64,000 bases of DNA from Datisca glomerata (GCA_003255025.1 QANY01002246.1:16835-80834); one strand, 5' to 3'; counted from the stretch's first letter, positions 23,312-35,459 are shown. Translations and numbers: made by a program. The notes: generated by a model from the sequence alone, not told the origin.

Positions 23312-24222
23312 ATGAAGAACTCAACACTAATTTTCATTGTCATTGTCTCCATTCTTCTTCTGCCTTCCTTAATCAGTGCCCGAAAATTAACGGGTAAGAG
23401 CCAAATCGCCTCCAATTTGCTTATTTCTTAAAAAATCTAATGTTATGTATTAGCATGTGTTGATGACTTTAGAACATACGTGTTGTGAGACGAAAATTGA
23501 TTGAGAACTAGAGATCTCAAGATTTAGGATGTTCATTTAATTTTCAACGGTCCCGAACTAAGCTGCACGGAAAATGAAAAAAAGTTTTGATGTGACATTT
23601 TTTAATTTCTATTTTCCTTTTAAAATTAGATATGGACCGTCTGCTCTTAAACGGATGGATCATAATGAACATGGGGCTTTCGTGTTTTGACAAATACGAG
23701 AGAATCCTTGTTCTCGTGAAACAACAGATTCACCTTACAATTCTTTTTGTCAAATTTATATTCTAAATTATAAGGAAAATTAGGAGAAATATGACTCGAA
23801 CCCACGATCCTCAAGGTATCTGTATTGATAGCTTAATCAACCACGCCATTCTAATTTGTCATATTTACTCATAACTGAAAATATTTTTTATTATTTTATA
23901 ATTTGGACGTAATAGGAGACTAAATACATTGTCACCATCATATTAGTGATGATCACCATTGCATTACATTAAGTTTTGGTTAAATTTTACTACTTTAATA
24001 CCCAATTTTCTTGGCTTTTATGCAGCTGAGGAAAAAGGTTCAGAGAAGCAAGCTCAGAATGTTAGCAGCAAAAAAATGGATTTTGGAGATGTAAAGAGAG
24101 GAACACCAGGTACAAATAAACCAATAACTCGTTGTGGTATTTTCAATCATAACTGCGGAAACGTCTCAAAGCCAGATCCAAGAACTCGTTGTGGTGTTTT
24201 CAGCCGCAGCTGCCCTCCTTAA
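23312..24222 (+). CDS. Small secreted peptide precursor with two CxxxxxxC loops
   Basis: Two exons, 23312-23393 and 24026-24222, join across a phase-1 GT-AG intron to encode 92 residues. Residues 1-23 form a strong signal peptide: a K-N start, a run of I/V/L, then a likely cut after LISA. The spacer (24-60) is charged, rich in K/E/S/G, with a KR pair at 51-52. The C-terminus has two near-copies of one motif, TRCGIFNHNC (62-71) and TRCGVFSRSC (81-90), so Cys64/71 and Cys83/90 can each close an eight-residue loop. It looks like a secreted signalling or defence peptide precursor. I do not recognise the family; RALF, CLE, PSK and defensin patterns do not fit. The frame is intact, which stands out among the surrounding decayed transposons. 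Confidence 0.75.
23393..24025 (+). other. Intron of the peptide gene
   Basis: The donor is g|gtaag at 23394 and the acceptor tgcag at 24021-24025, splitting one glycine/alanine-type codon in phase 1. The intron is 632 bases and AT-rich. It holds a tRNA-like SINE relic on the minus strand. Confidence 0.7.
23760..23855 (-). mobile_element. tRNA-derived SINE head (relic)
   Basis: On the minus strand, tggcgtggttga (about 23838-23849) resembles an RNA polymerase III A box and gtgggttcgagtc (about 23792-23804) is a near-perfect B box, spaced about 35 bases. The flanking bases do not fold into an acceptor stem, so this is a SINE-like relic and not a tRNA gene. The 3' end of the element is not clear. 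Confidence 0.5.
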
Positions 24223-24328
24223 TTAGATGGGTTACACATGATAAATAATCAGTGTTATCATTTATGTACTTATAAAAAGTTTTGATAAACGAGGGTTTGT
24301 TATGTAAAATTTAGAATGAATGTATGTT

Positions 24329-24334
24329 AATAAA
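24329..24334 (+). terminator. Possible polyadenylation signal of the peptide gene
   Basis: The hexamer aataaa lies 107 bases after the peptide stop codon, a normal distance in plants. Confidence 0.45.
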
Positions 24335-25209
24335 ATTCATGCGCAATTGAGTAGACGCCAAAACATTATTGAGTAGACTCCTGTCAGGAGTTGTTGTCTT
24401 TGCATTCTTAGGGTTTCTTGTCCCTTGTACACCTCCATCCCAGGTTCAAAATGGAGGAAGGAGAATCCTCTTGTCCCCCTCATATTGATGAGGGTTTTCT
24501 TTCCTCACAATTTGATCGGGTCTCTCTTTTGGGGGCCGTAGCGAATGTTCTTGAAATACCTAGAGAAGCGGCCCCTTTGATGATATTGAAGGTTGTCGTC
24601 TTAGTATTCTACACGGGTGGCAACCGGGCCGGCCCGGCCAGGCTGGTTCACGGGCCGGGCTGGACTTTTCTAAGCGGCCCGAAATGGCCCGCTAAACTGG
24701 CCCGGCCCGTTTCCCTTCTTTTTAATGTGATTTAATTCTCAAAAATGTAGATGGAGAGAGTTGAACATTGATGGAGAATAAATGAAGTATAGGAATTACC
24801 ACTAAACTATATGGAAGTCATTGTTATTTTCTTATAATTATTTTATTTTATTATATTACTTTAAAATCTCAATAGAAAAATTTGTAATAATAAGTAAAAT
24901 AATTATTTTATTTATTAAATTCATAAACTAGTAATACTCATATTCACGTAAAATGTAAAAATATAATAAATAATTAATAACTAATTTCATGTTCATTAAC
25001 AGAACAAAAAATATTAAGAATATTAAACTAATATTTTTAAAGTTTTCATGAATCCAATTTCTCATTGAAGAAAATATTCATTTAAATAAAAAATATTTTT
25101 TTATTTAATTATATATGTTTAACTTAAAAGTATATTATTTGAAGTTTCAATAAAATGTGTTAAAAGATAATAAAAATATATCTTAAACAATTAATTTAAC
25201 AAAGGTTCT

Positions 25210-25353
25210 CTTTGTTGGCATTTTCGGGGACTAGCCTCATTCTGACTCATACTCAAGAGGTCAATTCCTCGCACAGAATTAAGGGAGCCATTGAAAGGTG
25301 ACTGAAACACCAAAAACGGCTACTACCCGAGTTAATGATAGAGGCAATAACAT
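25210..25353. other. Unassigned, probably organelle-derived segment
   Basis: The base composition is clearly richer in G+C than the AT-rich filler at 24740-25200 and matches that of the adjoining ndhJ and atp1 pieces. I could not assign it to a gene in any frame. Organelle origin is inferred from composition and position. Confidence 0.35.
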
Positions 25354-25508
25354 AATTATCTACGTTCACAATGTGCCTATGATGTAGCACCAGGCGGACT
25401 GTTAGCTAGTGTGTATCATCTTACGAGAATAAAGTATGGTATAGATCAACCGGAAGAGGTATGCATAAGAGTATTTGCCGCAAGGAGGAATCCTAGAATT
25501 CTGTCTGT
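25354..25508 (+). pseudogene. ndhJ: Plastid ndhJ fragment
   Basis: The plus strand encodes [22 protein letters not shown] residues (with an upstream shift), then [18 protein letters not shown] and [11 protein letters not shown], the central part of plastid NDH subunit J. The DNA also looks like the plastid gene over about 155 bases. It is cut at both ends and cannot function. It may come straight from a plastid, or from a plastid segment already moved into the mitochondrial genome, since mitochondrial atp1 DNA follows at once. Confidence 0.85.
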
Positions 25509-25604
25509 CAAGGTCTAACCCAAATTGAGCAAAGGCGGCCACTTCACGATATTGTGCCAATTCAAGTTTCGAACTACCGCAGACTTGTTTCATAGCTTTC
25601 AACT
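25508..25604 (-). pseudogene. atp1: Mitochondrial atp1 fragment
   Basis: The minus strand encodes [20 protein letters not shown] then [12 protein letters not shown], a near-exact match to the C-terminal domain of plant mitochondrial ATP synthase subunit alpha. Only about 97 bases remain. It joins the ndhJ fragment at tgtc|aagg with one or two bases that could belong to either side. Confidence 0.85.
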
Positions 25605-27447
25605 CCAGGCAAGTAGTACGGTACAGATACAGACTATAACTCCTATTGTAAAGGGTGTGATTTATAAGGGAAATGTCAAGAGTTCAAATTTCACTACATG
25701 TATAATTGTTCAATTTTTTAGACAAAAAATAGATTCACAGGCCCGGCCGGTTCAGGCCTACCAGGCTCACGGGCCGGGTCATGGGCCTTGAAGACAAGGC
25801 CTGTGATGGCCCGGACCTGGCCCGCGGGCCATAACCGACCCGGTATCGTTTATGACCAAGCCAGATTGTGGTGGGCAGGTTCAACCAGTTATTGGGGCCG
25901 AACCGGCCCTGTTGCCACCTCTAGTATTCTACGGATGTTGATTACTTCCAGGAAATACAGTATCACAGGTTTGAGGAAGGTGTTGTCTAAAGCATGGTAT
26001 ATGAGTGAAGAATGTATGTTTTTGGAGGTTGATAATGATATCTTCCAGATTTTCTTCCCCTCTGAGGCGTCTATTCGTTTTGTTCTGGAGGGTGGACCAT
26101 GGCTTTTCAAAGATAATTTTTGTGGTTGAGTCCCTCATTCATCCTTCAAGAGGAAGTTTTTGGTAAAAAATTTCAATTTCCGGTCAAAATTTTTGATTTT
26201 TCGCTGGAATGCAGAGGAAGGAATGTGGAAGAATTTATTAGCGGGAGGATTGGTAGACTGATCGAATCTGATGCTGGATTTTCTAGAGAAAGGCTGGAGT
26301 TGAGGAGATTTATCAAAGTGAAGGTGGACATTAATATTACTAAGCCTTTGTTACGAGGAATGTTTAGTAAGTTTGACAATAAGTAGCATTGGTGTAATTT
26401 TAAGTACACAAGACTATCAAGATTCTGCCATAATTGTGGGTGTATTCTTCACGAAAACATAGCGCGTGTTAGTCCTCTTCCCTCCTCCCAGTTGGGGGAT
26501 TTAAGAAGAAACCCTTATGGTGGCTGGTTATAAGATGAATCTATCTTGCTTCAGAGAAGTGAAAGTCTGCAGGAAGTCAGAATGGAAGCTGAAGGAGGCA
26601 TAATTATTTTAATAGTGGAGAACAAGATAAGGAAGCAGGAAACAAAACTGAGACCAACAATGGAGACAAGATAGTATGAATGATAAGAAAGAGGGCTATT
26701 ACTGCGTCCTCAGACGGTGGAGGAGCAGTCTTCTCGGGAGGAACCGTTGCAAAAAGAATTTCCTTATTTGGCTGGGCGAAATAAGGAAACTTTCCATAAT
26801 TCTAAAAAATCATTTAAGGAGCACGAATTAAGGGAGAATTTTCAAGAATCCTCATAATCGGGCTTTAATGGTAATAAAGCAGAGACTGTCATTGATGACG
26901 AGCTGGCTAGGACTGACGACAATCAGTGGAAAGTTGGGCTAGATTACAATACAGAACTTCACGATGATATGAATAAGCTCAACTCGGGCTTGAGTAGAGG
27001 GACTGTTTTAGGCGGCCCAAGATTAATTCTGATGTTTAATGATAACAAGCTCGTGGATATTGGGGCTGGACTCACTAATGATGTTACTGCTTGTAGGGAA
27101 GAAATGGGGCCTTTCAAGCTAGGTTGCATAGACTCGTCTTCTTAGGAAGGGTAGGAAGTTAACACGTAAGGATGAGGGGGGTCCTGGGTCCAGCTTATCC
27201 AGCCCAAAGATAGTAAGGGCCAAAAGGAAATGTTTATCAGTTGACGATTTGGCAAGGAGTAAAGGCTTGCATGGGGAGTACGCGGGGCTATGCATGGATT
27301 TTATGGCTCAACATATAACTAAAATGCAAGAATGGAGGGGTTGTGTTAGGACAAAATTATAACGCTCCCCAATTACACTCTGAATCCTCGGTCTCTAATG
27401 AGGGAGAGGAATCTTTTGATGCATGGGTGGAAGCCTCATGGTGATCA

Positions 27448-30400
27448 ATGAAAATAATATGTTGGAACTGTCAGGTTGTGGGGAGCCACATGATGGTTAG
27501 CTCGTTGAAGAAGCTCACTAAGCTTCGTTCCCTGGACGTGATCATGTTATTAGAGATAAGTAATAAACGTTTTTACATGGAGAAGTTGTGGGTGAAACCG
27601 GGTATGAAGTTTTGCCTTTCGGTAGACCCAACCAGGTTAAGTTGAGGTCTTGCATTGCTATGGAATGAGAATGATGTGATTCGCATAACAAAATACTCTA
27701 AGTTTTCATTGAGGCTCTTCTCTATGACCATGTAAAATGTAAGTTCTAGAGGTTTTTGGTGTATACGGGAGTACAAATGAGGGAGAAAGAAGGAATCAGT
27801 GGAATACCCTTTCTGAAAGGGTTAGTACGGCTTCAGAAAGGTGTCTGCTTCTAGGAGATTGTAATGCCATTACAATTTCTTCTGAAAAATCAGGTGGAAG
27901 AAGTGGAGATTGGTCAGCCATGGATGAGTTTAATGCATTTATCTCATACAGTAATTTGTGTGACTTGGGGTTTCATGTTGAGCCTTTTACTTGGATGAAT
28001 AGAAGAAGCGATGATGGGTTTATCAAGGAACGTCTTGATCATGGACTAGCAAGCGAAGGATGGATCTCCTTGTATCCTGACTCAAAACCCCATCATGTAG
28101 TGTATGGGGGCTTGAATCATATTACCTTGCTTCTTGACACGAGCATAGTGTTCAATAATTGGAAGAGGTTTTTTCGTTACGATAGAAGGTAGGCTGGTTT
28201 TGATAAATGTGTGAGTACTGTTGAAGCTTGCTGGAACAATGGGGATTGTAACGGTTGGAATTTTCAATTGTGGAGAGACTTCGATCAGTAAGGCGGGGGC
28301 TGATTAGTTGGCGGAAGAAAGAGCCCATGGCTAATTCCAGTAGATTGGGCAGAATATTAGACGACAAACTTAGCAACATTTATGGAGAAAACTCAGGAGG
28401 TGTGGACCTTAAATAGATTAATGAGCTTAAAAGAAATTTTACCAAGGTGCTGTTGGAGGAGGAACGCTTTTGGAAAGATCGATCCCGAATGGATTGGCTT
28501 GCGGAATGAGATAAAAATACTCAGTTTTTCCATGCTAAAGTGCAAAACCAGCAAAGACATAATCGTATTCATGGGTTGTTTGAAAGCAATGGCACGTGGG
28601 TTTCTCACCACATAGACATTATGGAGGTTACTCTCAAGTATTTCAAAGAGTTACTCAATCTAACCATCCTAGTGGGGATACTACAAAACAATGTGATCAT
28701 GTTCTACATCCTAAGCTTATGGGAGATGAGGTAAGCATCTTGGACCGTGTGGTGCTCTTCTGGAATCGATAATGCAATTCAGTCCATTAACCCTATCAAA
28801 TCCCCAGGCTCGGACGACTTCACAGCTGGGTTCTTCCAGCAGTTCAAATCTCAGACTCAACCGAAGGTTTATAAAATGGTTTTTGAATTTTTTGATAATG
28901 CTATACTTCCCAAGGATCTGAATCATACTTTAATTCTTCTAAAAAATTAGAATCCCATGTCTATGTCTGAACTACGACCGATTAGTCTTTGTAACATGGC
29001 TTACAATATCATTTCTAAAATTCTCACTAATAGACTTTGTCCCGGGGAGGATAATATTTTTCTTGCTCACGAGGTCATTCATTTCCTTTGTACTAGATCG
29101 TGTAGGGGAACTTCGTGATTGCGGTTATGAGGAGGTTGGGTTTCTCAGACAAATGGTGTAAGTGGGTATACGAATGCATTTCTACAGTTTCTTTCAGTGT
29201 ACATAATGGTGATGTTTCAAAGTCATTGGTGTTGGGTAGAGGGCTTTGTCAAGGAGATCCTTTATCCCCCTTCCTCTTTATTTTATGTGTTGAAACTCTG
29301 TCAGCTAATTTGTTCGAGGCTGAAAGGAGGGGGCATATACATGGATTTCACGCATCTCCTCAGGGTCCTTCTCTTTCACATCGACTTTTTACTGATGATT
29401 CTGTCATGCCAATATTCAGAATTTTACACAGTTAGCATATATTTTTTATAGGTACGGTGCTGCCTCTGGTCAATTGGTTAATACTAATAAACGATGTATT
29501 ATTTCCAGTTCTAATGTTTCATCCATGGGTAAATACCTTGGTTTAGAGTCTAATTTTGGCCTAAAGAAGAACCTTTAAACGAAATTAAGGAGAGAATAAA
29601 TAACAAGCTTATGTGGTGGGCTGAAAAATTCCTTTCTTCAGATGGACGTGAAATCCTTATCAAAACAGTGGTTCAATCCATCCTTATATATGCTATGAGT
29701 TGCTGCAAGCTACCTAGTCTAGGTGGAATTCATCAATTGATCATGGCGGTATCTCATGGTCAAATGGCACAAATTGACTTTTAGAAAAAATCAGAGAGGT
29801 TTTGCATTCTGGGAACTTCAATGTTTCAATTATGCTTTGTTAGCTAAACATGGATGGAGATTGATTCAATATCATGAATCTCTCTTAGCCCAATTTCTCA
29901 AAGCTAAGTACTTTAAATAAGTTTGTTTTCTTAGCGCAAAGTTAGGCTCCAAGCCATCATGGGGATGTAGAAGTATTATTGAAGGTATGAAGGTGATTGT
30001 TCAAGGGTCACGCTGGAAAGTCAGGAATGGTAGTAGCATCAATATCTGGACCGATCCTTAGGTCCCGAGACCAGATGTTTTTAAGGCTATTTCTCCTAGA
30101 AATGATTGCATCTCTAGGGTTCATGAATTGCTACTTCTTAGGGGTTATTGGAATATCGAAATATTAAGGGATTTTTTTTGCGAAGCGGACATCCATTGCA
30201 TCACCAGTATAAGAGGCAATCAATTTAATCTAATTGATAAGTTTGTATGGCATCATACGAAGGATGAGATTTATACTGTAAAATCCAGCTATCGAGTTGC
30301 TTTCAACATGTTGCTCAACGGGAATCTATCCAATTCATCACTGGGAGAACCTAACGTGATGAATGATGAGTCATTTTTTTGGAAGTCTTTTTGAAAACTT

Positions 30401-30900
30401 GATGTCCCTCATAAGAATAGAGTTTTCATTTGGAAATCTGCAAAAAAAATTGTAGCATTCAAAGTCAATTTGGTTAAGAGAGGTTTAAACATCTCCACGG
30501 TTTGCTCCACTCGCGGCAAGGAGGAGGATTTCAGTGTCTATGTACTGTTCAGGTGCCCTTACGCCCATGCTTTCTGGTTCGCGAGCCCCTTGGGCTTTAG
30601 ATCCGCTGCTACTTAATAGTACGAACTTCTTCTCTATTTGGAAAGAGCTACTTATTCTATTGTCTGTCCACCATAGAGCTAGTTCTTTTCCATGTTTAGC
30701 TTTTGGAATTTGGCAACTTTGGAAGATCGTAATAGTGGGCGCTTTAAAGAAATTATCCACCCCCGATTGATGCTATATCCTTAGTTGATGATCACCTCTT
30801 GGAGTACCAGAAATCAAATGGGCACATTAAGTTAGATCTCTCCTCTGCGAATAATCTGCAATCTTCTGGCCAGAGCTCTAATCCAAGAGCTTGGAAGCTC
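27448..30900 (+). pseudogene. LINE-B ORF2 (endonuclease and reverse transcriptase)
   Basis: The frame opens MKIICWNCQVVGS, the AP-endonuclease start with its catalytic Asn, followed by DVIMLLEIS (metal-binding Glu) and LLLGDCNAITISSEK. RT blocks appear at 28747-29435: SINPIKSPGSDDFTAGFFQ, ELRPISLCNMAYNIISK, GRGLCQGDPLSPFLFILCVE and LFTDDSVM (the ADD box reads TDD). About 60 residues are missing near 29070-29110. Later frames include HPRLMLYP and RDRNSG-like zf-RVT tail. ORF2 nicks target DNA and copies L1 RNA in place. Confidence 0.85.
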
Positions 30901-32574
30901 TGGAGACTTTCTAAATTGGCGGGATCCAATGCGTTCCTCGTTCTTGAGATTCGCAAAATTTCAATCGATCTTGACACCAACAACCACTCGTAGGATTTAG
31001 AAGTATGTCTCGCAATGATATCCTCACTATGATTTCGGCAGCAATAAGGGAGGGGGAGAGAGAAAACATTTTTCTTCGTTGAATAATCACACACTGTGAT
31101 TAGGTTAAGCTTATGTTAAGGATGCAACCCTATTGCAATCCCTTATATAGTAATAGCGGAATTTATACATATACTCATATATTATAAATTACCAAAATTC
31201 ACCATCTCTATGCACCGCTCTCTATGATTTTTACATCTCTCTTAGAGCCAATACTGTGTCTAAATTCATCAATCTAAATTGATAAATTAAATTGATACTC
31301 ATCATTTAATTAATTAATTTTTTATTTACTAATGATCAAATAATTAGAAATAAACAAATCAATTAATTTGAACATTAATTCTGCTCTTCACTAATTTAGT
31401 AATGACACCTATCACATATGATTTTGAGAAGTGTATCTTAATCCAAAACATATATTTTGGTCCAACTGATGTTGTTTATCATTAATATCATTATGAACTA
31501 AACCTGAGATGGAATAAACCCACATGAATAAAGCTATGAGATTCATATACCCGGTTAATTTATCTCTAAAAATTCATGACCTATTTAATCCCCACATCGT
31601 ACGACTCCATTATATGTCCAATCCCGAATCAATTATATATTCATGCGCACTACATTTCCTGTTGGTGCAAATAAACATCTTTATTTCACGGTCCACAAAA
31701 TATCTTATGTAAATATCAGACCCTTCATGAATATCAATAACAAGATATGTATGTAAAATTATCATTTTACCCCTCTAGTTATTATTTCATTAACTCATTT
31801 GTTAATTGTGAATAAGAAATACATATCAGTGAAATGTCTCATATACTTGACAATGTCTTATTCAATGACTCATGTCATCGAGTACATGCCCGATTTATTT
31901 ATTCACACACCCATCAATAAAATATAAGGTGATATTGTTGCTATTGCAATCTTATCACGAATTACATATTTGTGAATCACGAATTACATATTTGTGAATC
32001 ACGCAACTCCAACATAGTTAAATCATGATCCTAACAGCAGCCGAGATATTTTTCGGAAATTCAAACTCACTTATTTGGTGTATCAAAGATCATAAGTAAC
32101 TAAGTCAAGTTTCATACTCACCTCAGGATTAAGGTAATCACAAAAATACGCTTAAGGTGTAACAATTAGATTTAGAGCTAGATAAATAATTTTACTCTAA
32201 ACTAGTTTGTTACTGGTATATTCAACATGTTGCATAACATGTCCAGGTCAACCGTTAGAGTCTCCACTCCCATACCCCAAGACCGACATCATTTGATTCA
32301 ATCTAACAGTCATAATCGGACTCGATTATCCAGTCAATCCTAAAACTATGAATAACATTTTGAACTATTTAAGAAGAGTTTGTCCGGAAGACCCCTCTGT
32401 CTTTACTCTTCTTATGTTGATAATAGTTCCAAGATTTAAGTAAATTATAAACATGCTTTTATTAAAGGGAAATTTTCATTTATTCATAAAATTCAGTAAT
32501 ACATAAATATCATAGAAATAACTAAATACACATAAATAGTTATTAAACCCTACTTTATGGGTATAATTCTAACA
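30901..32574 (-). repeat. copia-3 3' LTR
   Basis: Read on the minus strand it starts TGTTAGAATTATACCC right after the polypurine tract and ends TTTAGAAAGTCTCCA at 30901. It includes a TATA-like ctatataagg (31142-31151) and a 25-bp tandem duplication around 31967-32004 (ttgtgaatcacgaattacata). Parts of it recur at 36640-37277 and 43250-43480. Confidence 0.8.
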
Positions 32575-32639
32575 AAATCTCACTTGGACTAACGTAGGCG
32601 TATACAATCTCGTATCCTCATGCCCTCTAGATGATCGTC

Positions 32640-33109
32640 AAATACTTTACTGCTTCAAGTCTTAATGAATTGATCTGCCAGGTTTTTGACCATTGATATG
32701 CGTGTTACCACAACATCTCCACGCTGAACAATATCTCTGATGAGATGATACTTACTCTCTATGTGTTTGGATCTTTTGTCAGCATCTGAAATGACTTCCA
32801 TAATATTTAGGAATTTTCTAAGCCAAACAGCCTCTTTTGCAGCTTCACAAGCCGTCACACACTCAGCTTTCATGGTAGAATCAGCAATGCAAGATTGCTT
32901 GTACTTCTCCATACCACTACTCCACCATTTAGGATGAATACTGGTATTGATGTGAACCTCTTAGAATCCTTATCTGCTTGGAAATCAGAGTCAGTATAAC
33001 CCTTCATATTCATATCAGTACATGAATACATAAGCATGTAGTTCATCGTTCTCCTAACATACTTGAGGATATACTTGACAGCATTCCAAATGACTCTCCA
33101 TGCCCACAA
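32640..33109 (-). pseudogene. copia-3 RNase H
   Basis: Minus-strand frames give NAVKYILKYVRRTMNYMLMY, MKGYTDSDFQADKDSKR, FILNGGVVVWRS, then CIADSTMKAECVTACEAAKE, AVWLRKFLNIMEV and ISMVKNLADQFIKT. These are the copia RNase H blocks including the ADSTxEAE segment (here ADSTMKAE). The two halves are in different frames. Confidence 0.85.
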
Positions 33110-34128
33110 CGTAGCAAATATCTAGCCTTGTGCAAAGCATTATATACATGAGACTTCTATGGATGGGGCATAGGGAATCTTTCCCATGTCTTCCACTTCT
33201 TGAGGAGTCTTGGAAGACTGTTCCTTGGAGAGGCTGACTCCATATCTGAAGGGGAGATATCCCTTCTTGGAGTTTTGCATACTGAAACGATCTACACCTT
33301 ATCAATATAAGATGCTTGAGACAATGCCAATTGTATGTTCTTCTGATCCTGAAATATCTGAATACCTAAGACAAATGCAGTTTCTCCAAAATCTTTCATA
33401 TCAAATTGCTTTGCAAGCCAAATCTTAACATCGAATAATTTTCCTACATCATTTTCAATTAGTAGAATATCGTCCACATACAAGACGAGAAAAATGACTT
33501 TCCCTTCATGTATCAGCTTATACACACATGGTTCACCACTAACTGTTCAAAACCAAAGTTCTTAACAGTTTCATCGAATATGATATTCCACGATCTCGAC
33601 GCTTGCTTAAGTCCATAAATGGACTTCAACAGTTGGCAAACCTTACGCTTTTAGCCTTTCTCCATGAACTCGTTTGGGTAAGCCAATATAAATTGGCTCT
33701 TCAAGATTACCATTAAGAAAAGTAGTCTTGATTTCCATCTATCGTATTTCATAATTGAGGGCAGCAACAAAGGGACATTAGGATTCATATGGACTTACGT
33801 ATAGCCATTGGTGAGAAGGTATCCTCATAGTAAATACCTTCCTTTTTAAGTGTAGTCCTTGGCTACTAGCCTATCTTTGAATGTCTCCACATTTCCATCC
33901 AGACCTTTCATTTTCTTATAAATCTATTTACACCCTATAGGTTTTACCCCTTTCAAGAGGATCTACAAGCTTCCAGATTCTGTTCGAGTACATCGATTGT
34001 ATCTCGACGTTCATGGCTTCTTGCCATAGGTTTGATTCAAGACCAACCATGGCCTGTGAGTTGGAAACAAGTTCATCATTATCCTTATCTGAGATTGTTG
34101 TTAAGGCATCTCCATAAGACATGTACAT
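33110..34128 (-). pseudogene. copia-3 reverse transcriptase
   Basis: The frame at 33928-34128 holds WQEAMNVEIQSMYSNRIWKL; the one at 33292-33525 holds GKVIFLVLYVDDILLIENDV, KIWLAKQFDMKDFGETAFVL and LALSQASYIDKV. YVDD is intact. The middle (33530-33900) has several stops but still shows copia RT words such as the equivalent of KQASRSW and of the fingers region. Confidence 0.85.
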
Positions 34129-34329
34129 CTGGTTGTCTCACAACCCTCCCACTACGTTGAGGCTTCATAGACTTTTACTCCTGCTGTGGTTCTTCCATTA
34201 TTGAATCGGGAACATATCCTAATTGGTGAGTCGGTATCCTTCTACTCAATAATTACTCTAGCACAAGTCTGCTTATCGGCTTCACACTTCTTATATAGTC
34301 CTCCTCAAGAAAATGCTCATTCATGTTCA

Positions 34330-35345
34330 TGAATGTTTTCTTGTTTGTTTGGACTATACAAGACGTATGCCTTCATTCCATTGAGATATCCTACAAACGT
34401 GCATAATTCTGATCGACTGGCCAACTTGCCTGACTTTTGTCAGAACGTGTGTCTGGCATCCCCATATCCTAAGGTGGCTCATTGACAACTTTCGTCTACT
34501 CCATCTTTCATATGGTGTACTAGGCACCATCTTTGATGGAATTGGGTTCAGAATATACGTCGCTATTTCCAAGACATATCCCTAGAACGAATCTGCGAGG
34601 GATGAATAACTCATCATGAATCTAACTATATCCATTAGTGTTTGATTCCTTATCTCTGACACACCATTCTGTTCTAGAAAGTGAGGTGTTGTAGGCTGAG
34701 AATGAATACTTTATTCCTTAAAAAAAATTTGAACTCTCCTAACAAGTTCTCTCCACCACGATCGGATCACAATGTTTTTATTTGTTTCTCTAATTGTTTC
34801 TCAACCACAACCTTGTACTCTTTGAACTTTTTAAAGGTTTCAGACTTTTGACGCATTATATAAATATGTCGAAAACATTAGTAGTCATCTGTGAAGGTTA
34901 CAACATATTCATAACCTCTTCTTGCTTGCATATACAATGGCCCACATCAATCACTATGTATGAGTTTAAAGCATTGAGTGGTTGTTTCACCTTTCACTGA
35001 AAATGGTCTCTTGGTCATTTTACTTTCTATATAGGATTCGCATGTGGGTAGTCATCCCACACTTAAAGTTTGCAATGGACCATCCTTTGCAAGTCATTTT
35101 ATATTATCTAGGCTAATGTGACCAAGAAGCAAGTTCCCCAAGTAGGTTAGATCGATTGAGTCAGACTTCAACCTTTTATTATCCCTTTGTAAATCTATAT
35201 TTATTTCAGTGCCACATATCATTGGATTTTTTAGTTTGAAATAGAATAAGTTATTTATTACGCGTGCACTAGTGATCAAGAAATCATTTCTAAAAATATC
35301 AATATCATCATCAATAAAATTTAAAGAAAATCCTTGCTTAATCAA
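34330..35345 (-). pseudogene. copia-3 pre-integrase and integrase
   Basis: At 35094-35345 the frame ends TYLGNLLLGHISLDNIK, the pre-integrase block WHLRLGHI with the tryptophan and a histidine lost. At 34354-34572 it reads EIATYILNPIPSKMVPSTPY, ERWSRRKLSMSHLRIWGC and HV, the end of the integrase core and the following linker. The core between them (34580-35090) is recognisable only in short pieces. Confidence 0.8.
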
Positions 35346-35459
35346 ACTAGCTACTAAAATAAGGTTTTTCTAAAAAATCAGGATATAATAAACTTCTCAT
35401 AAAACCAAAAAAATATTATCAAATGACAATTTAGTAGTTCTAACTAATACAACAAATAC

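Larger units (their letters stand above)
24612..25923. mobile_element. Non-autonomous hAT-type element carrying organelle DNA
   Basis: The ends are CACGGGTGGCAAC (plus) and TAGAGGTGGCAAC (complement of the right end). An exact 8-bp target duplication gtattcta lies at 24604-24611 and 25924-25931. The subterminal regions are rich in cccggcccg/gggccgg words, a hallmark of plant hAT elements. The 1,312-bp interior has no transposase. It contains AT-rich filler plus organelle-derived segments at about 25210-25604. It lies inside LINE-B ORF1. Confidence 0.9.
24451..27430 (+). pseudogene. LINE-B ORF1 (DUF4283 / zinc knuckle), split
   Basis: Before the hAT insertion: MEEGESSCPPH...FDRVSLLGAVANVLEIP. 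After it: TSRKYSITGLRKVLSKAW, DNDIFQIFFPSEASIRFVL and EGGPWLFKDN, the DUF4283 nucleic-acid-binding fold. Then YTRLSRFCHNCGCILHEN (near 26400-26455) is a CCHC-type knuckle with altered spacing. L1 ORF1 proteins bind element RNA. The remainder to 27430 is low in recognisable domains and has several stops. Confidence 0.8.
24451..30900 (+). mobile_element. LINE-B: L1-type retrotransposon
   Basis: On the plus strand a DUF4283/zinc-knuckle ORF1 is followed by ORF2 with endonuclease, reverse transcriptase and zf-RVT segments, the standard plant L1 plan. The ORF1 start MEEGESSCPPH lies at 24451. A hAT element interrupts ORF1 (24612-25923), and copia-3 cuts off the 3' end at 30901, so the terminal RNase H, poly-A and target duplication are missing. 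Many frameshifts make it inactive. Confidence 0.9.

Noticed and set aside
30485..31094. Minus-strand frames around the LINE-B/copia-3 border as a gene
   Set aside because: They cross the boundary between LINE-B tail and an LTR, so they cannot be a single real gene.
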